A DNA stretch of 64,000 nucleotides from Pedobacter nototheniae (GTDB lineage: Bacteria > Bacteroidota > Bacteroidia > Sphingobacteriales > Sphingobacteriaceae), in NCBI RefSeq assembly GCF_004335085.1, contig NZ_RQRS01000005.1, positions 62,001-126,000 of the forward strand. Direction: 5' to 3'. How positions within the stretch are numbered: the stretch's first letter is position 1; every line of letters starts with the position of its first letter. The translations under genes were made by a program, and so were the position numbers. A model generated the notes under the pieces. That model saw nothing but the letters and a program-made list of their open reading frames with translations. It was not told the DNA's origin and did no database searches. Shown piece by piece: positions 61,607-64,000 of the stretch.

Positions 61607-61644
61607 AATCAAAATTTATTTTTTCAATACCTGCCCTTCAGACC

Positions 61645-61932
61645 TTAAATGATGCTCCTCGTCAGTTAAATGATGCTCCTCGTCAGTTAAATGATGCTCC
61701 TCGTCGGGTAAATGATGCTCCTCGTTAGTTAAATGATGCTCCTCGTTGGGTAAATGATGCTCCTCGTTGGGTAAATGATGCTCCTCGTTAGTTAAATGAT
61801 GCTCCTCGTTAGTTAAATGATGCTCCTCGTTAGTTAAATGATGCTCCTCGTTGGATAAATGATGCTCCTCGTTGGGTAAATGATGCTCCTCGTTGGGTAA
61901 ATGATGCTCCTCGTCAGTTAAATGATGCTCAG
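61645..61932. repeat. 21-bp minisatellite, 13 full copies and a partial one
   Basis: Unit TTAAATGATGCTCCTCGT plus a variable CAG, CGG, TAG or TGG; the first base of the next unit varies (T, G or A). Fourteen starts every 21 bp from 61645 to 61918 with no indels. It fills the space between convergent genes ending at 61542 and 61936. No spacers, so not CRISPR. One minus-strand frame is open with heptads like DEEHHLT/NEEHHLP but has no start codon. Confidence 0.95.
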
Positions 61933-61935
61933 TTA

Positions 61936-63015
61936 TTAAATTTCGCCAGCCCTTGCAGCTTGTTTTAATGAATACTGCTTTCCCTTATCATCTACAACAA
62001 CCTGTTTATTGCCTAAGCATAATAATGCCCTTCTATGCCCACGGTGCTCATCCACATCTACACCAATAACCTTACCACCATAATAAGAAGCAATATTATC
62101 GGCAGTTATAGTATGGCCTACTACAATTTGTTTTACATTAAATTTTGTGAGTGTAGAATCTACTGTAGCTACAGAGGTACTATCTTTTCCAAAATATCCT
62201 CTGTACCAAAACGGTCCACCACTGCTCATAAATAAGCTTCCATCTGGTTTAAGCTGTTTAGTTGGAATGCCGTAATAACTTCTACATTTTTCATTAATTG
62301 CCTCGATAGATAAATCCAGTGCATTAATTTTTGGAGAAATGCCTCCATGTAAAAACAACCTATCACCTATTTTTTCTATTGCATTTTTACTTCTCAGCCA
62401 AGTACCAATTTCAGTATCTTGGGCTAAAAGCGATAAATAATCAACACCCATTAGCTTTGCTGAAGCTGGATATTTAGGGGAAAGGTAACGAAGATCTCCA
62501 GCCATATTCATCACATCATGATTACCAAGAAGCACATGCACATTGCCACCCTTTTTTGCTGCATCTTCTTCCAGCTTATATAATAGCCATATATAAGGCA
62601 TTACATCCTTTCCACGATCAAAAAGATCTCCACAAATTACCAGGTGCCCCTTACCGAAAATCCAGTTATATTTTTCATCAATAACTTTGTTTCCAATCAT
62701 TAACGCTCTAAAGGCTTCAAATTCGCCTTCAATATCTGATAGGACTAAAAGTTTATCAGCTGCTTTATATGTAGCAGCCGGAATTTCAATTTTTTTATGC
62801 AGCTTAAAGCTAAAGTTCCAATCCTTATGCGCATAAAACTCAACACTTATCAAATCGTTTTCCTTCAATGTATCAACTTTAAGTTGGTCATTAATTACCT
62901 TAGTAGAAATAATTTGATTTCCTTTTCTAACAATATAAGGCCCATCCTGATCTACCTGAGCAAATAAATGCATAGGTACAAGAAAGAATAGAATAACGAT
63001 GGCAAGTATTTTCAT
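61936..63015 (-). CDS. exported PPP-like metallophosphoesterase
   Basis: 359 residues with a signal peptide (LAIVILFFLVPMHLFAQ, 3-19). All phosphoprotein-phosphatase family motifs are present in order: LSDIEGEFEAF near 92, CGDLFDRGKDVMP near 127, LLGNHDVMNMAGDLRY near 162, LHGGISP near 223 and VVGHT near 298. GNHD replaces the GNHE of classic PPP enzymes, as in bacterial Shewanella-like and ApaH-like members. Probably acts on phosphorylated proteins, nucleotides or sugars in the periplasm. Single gene, convergent with the DUF2807 gene across the minisatellite; the 75-bp gap to the ABC-F gene upstream suggests possible joint transcription. Confidence 0.88.
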   Translation of the reverse strand: MKILAIVILFFLVPMHLFAQVDQDGPYIVRKGNQIISTKVINDQLKVDTLKENDLISVEFYAHKDWNFSFKLHKKIEIPAATYKAADKLLVLSDIEGEFEAFRALMIGNKVIDEKYNWIFGKGHLVICGDLFDRGKDVMPYIWLLYKLEEDAAKKGGNVHVLLGNHDVMNMAGDLRYLSPKYPASAKLMGVDYLSLLAQDTEIGTWLRSKNAIEKIGDRLFLHGGISPKINALDLSIEAINEKCRSYYGIPTKQLKPDGSLFMSSGGPFWYRGYFGKDSTSVATVDSTLTKFNVKQIVVGHTITADNIASYYGGKVIGVDVDEHRGHRRALLCLGNKQVVVDDKGKQYSLKQAARAGEI

Positions 63016-63090
63016 GTTCTACAATCTATTTGCGGTACACTATTTTGAAATATATAGTTTAAACGCTGGCGATTTGGTTAAATCTATCTT

Positions 63091-64000
63091 TTAATTTTGT
63101 TCAATTTCTTTTAGGCTATCCATTTTCTTATAGGCTAAAAATCCTTTAATATCTTCAAAATGTTCGCGTACCCGTTTATTGCCAAACTCAAATACCTTTT
63201 GTACTAAGCCATCAAGAAAATCACGATCATGTGAAACCAAAATCAAGGTACCATCAAAATCCCTTAAGGCATCTTTAATAATATCCTTTGTTTTCATATC
63301 CAAATGGTTTGTTGGCTCATCGAGTATTAGCACATTTACAGGTTCTAAAAGAAGTTTTATCATGGCTAAACGGGTTTTCTCCCCTCCAGAAAGTACTTTA
63401 ACCTTTTTGGTGGTATCATCACCACTAAACATAAAAGCACCCAAAAGATCTTTAATTTTTACGGTGCTATCACTAAGCGGAATCTGATCGATGGTTTCAA
63501 ATACGGTTAAACTTTCATCAAGCAATGCCGCCTGGTTTTGAGCAAAGTAGCCAATTTTAGCATTGTGCCCTACTTTTAAACCACCTTCAAAATCAATCTC
63601 ACCCATAATGGCTTTAATCATAGTGGATTTACCCTCACCGTTTTTACCAACGAAAGCCACTTTTTCTCCACGCTCAATTACCATATTTGCTTTTTCAAAC
63701 ACCACATGGTCGCCATAATTTTTGGTTAATTCTTCTACCATTACTGGGTATTGACCTGAACGTGGCGATGGAGGGAATTTTAAGCGCAAAGCCGACGTAT
63801 CAACCTCATCAATTTCAATAACTTCCAGCTTTTCGAGCATTTTTACTCGTGATTGTACTTGTAAAGTTTTAGAATAAGTACCTCTAAATCGATCTATAAA
63901 TTCCTGATTATCGGCAATAAAACGTTGTTGTTCTTCGTAAGCTTTTAATTGGTGTATGCGCCTATCTGCCCGCAACTGAAGGTAATGGGTATACTTAGCT
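63091..64000 (-). CDS. ABC-F family ATPase (5' part outside window)
   Basis: C-terminal half, 302 codons, of a cytosolic ABC-F protein acting on the ribosome; the reading frame continues past the window edge. It covers the inter-domain linker (KYTHYLQLRADRRIHQLKAY) and the second nucleotide-binding domain: Walker A GKNGEGKST near 125 of the visible part, signature LSGGEKTRLAMIKLL near 205, Walker B VLILDEPTNHLD and VSHDRDF. The G-E-G-K form of Walker A and missing transmembrane regions are typical of the family. Which ABC-F subfamily (EttA, Uup, YbiT-like) cannot be settled from this half. Confidence 0.93.
   Translation of the reverse strand, partial: AKYTHYLQLRADRRIHQLKAYEEQQRFIADNQEFIDRFRGTYSKTLQVQSRVKMLEKLEVIEIDEVDTSALRLKFPPSPRSGQYPVMVEELTKNYGDHVVFEKANMVIERGEKVAFVGKNGEGKSTMIKAIMGEIDFEGGLKVGHNAKIGYFAQNQAALLDESLTVFETIDQIPLSDSTVKIKDLLGAFMFSGDDTTKKVKVLSGGEKTRLAMIKLLLEPVNVLILDEPTNHLDMKTKDIIKDALRDFDGTLILVSHDRDFLDGLVQKVFEFGNKRVREHFEDIKGFLAYKKMDSLKEIEQN

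Noticed and set aside
61645..61932. CRISPR-like array
   Set aside because: Units are contiguous with no variable spacers and no cas genes nearby.
61617..61934. Open minus-strand frame of EEHHL heptads through the minisatellite
   Set aside because: Any 21-bp repeat keeps a frame open. There is no start codon and no upstream gene in that frame.

Overview
The window looks like the chromosome of a Bacteroidota bacterium of the Sphingobacteriaceae, probably Pedobacter or a close relative. The DNA is AT-rich. Promoter-like sites carry the Bacteroidota -7 element TAnnTTTG, SD sequences are scarce, and the gene families fit the group: arrays of MacB/FtsX-type permeases, an ECF sigma/FecR/TonB receptor module with an STN domain, CarboxypepD_reg-like domains and DUF2807. 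The species call is inference.

Layout. (1) 1-17000: five tandem ABC permeases of about 790 residues (the first cut by the window edge), the decayed 3' end of a sixth, one LolD/MacB-type ATPase, one HlyD/MacA-type adaptor, and divergently a sigma54-dependent response regulator and its NtrY-like kinase. (2) 17200-25000: trehalose synthesis (OtsA-OtsB fusion), a GH15 hydrolase and glycogen synthesis (glgC, glgA), with a 0.9 kb nest of repeats. (3) 25000-35900: assimilatory sulfate reduction, with two SUMT paralogues, cysN, cysD, cysH, a siroheme-synthase/TSUP fusion, a sulfite reductase with an extra C-terminal domain, and an Rrf2 regulator. (4) 36100-50900: phosphoesterase, M23 peptidase, two histidine kinases each beside a paralogous single-domain response regulator, an MFS/AraC pair, a tRNA-Cys and small secreted proteins. 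(5) 50900-64000: AraC regulator, S41 peptidase, an iron-uptake module (sigma, FecR, receptor, PepSY protein), small secreted proteins, a 21-bp minisatellite, a PPP-like phosphoesterase and part of an ABC-F ATPase.

Two regulatory systems stand out. First, pairs of 16-bp palindromes (consensus near TGTTCATTATCGAACA), always 21 bp apart start to start, occur at three places: upstream of the first permease, in the adaptor/response-regulator intergenic region, and 46 kb away upstream of a secreted DUF2807 protein. At the last two a sigma54-like element with the identical core TTTGGCACAAGCTT lies promoter-proximal to the palindromes. This predicts an envelope regulon of the response regulator at 14177. 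Second, the sulfite reductase gene is preceded by a 22-codon ORF with three Cys codons near its end (MCCYCKVA) and then an intrinsic terminator just before the start codon, which is the architecture of cysteine-responsive transcription attenuation. Its promoter block is shared (35 of 40 bases) with the promoter of the isolated SUMT paralogue.

Most long ORFs are intact. Function assignments rest on motifs read from the translations; no database search was possible.
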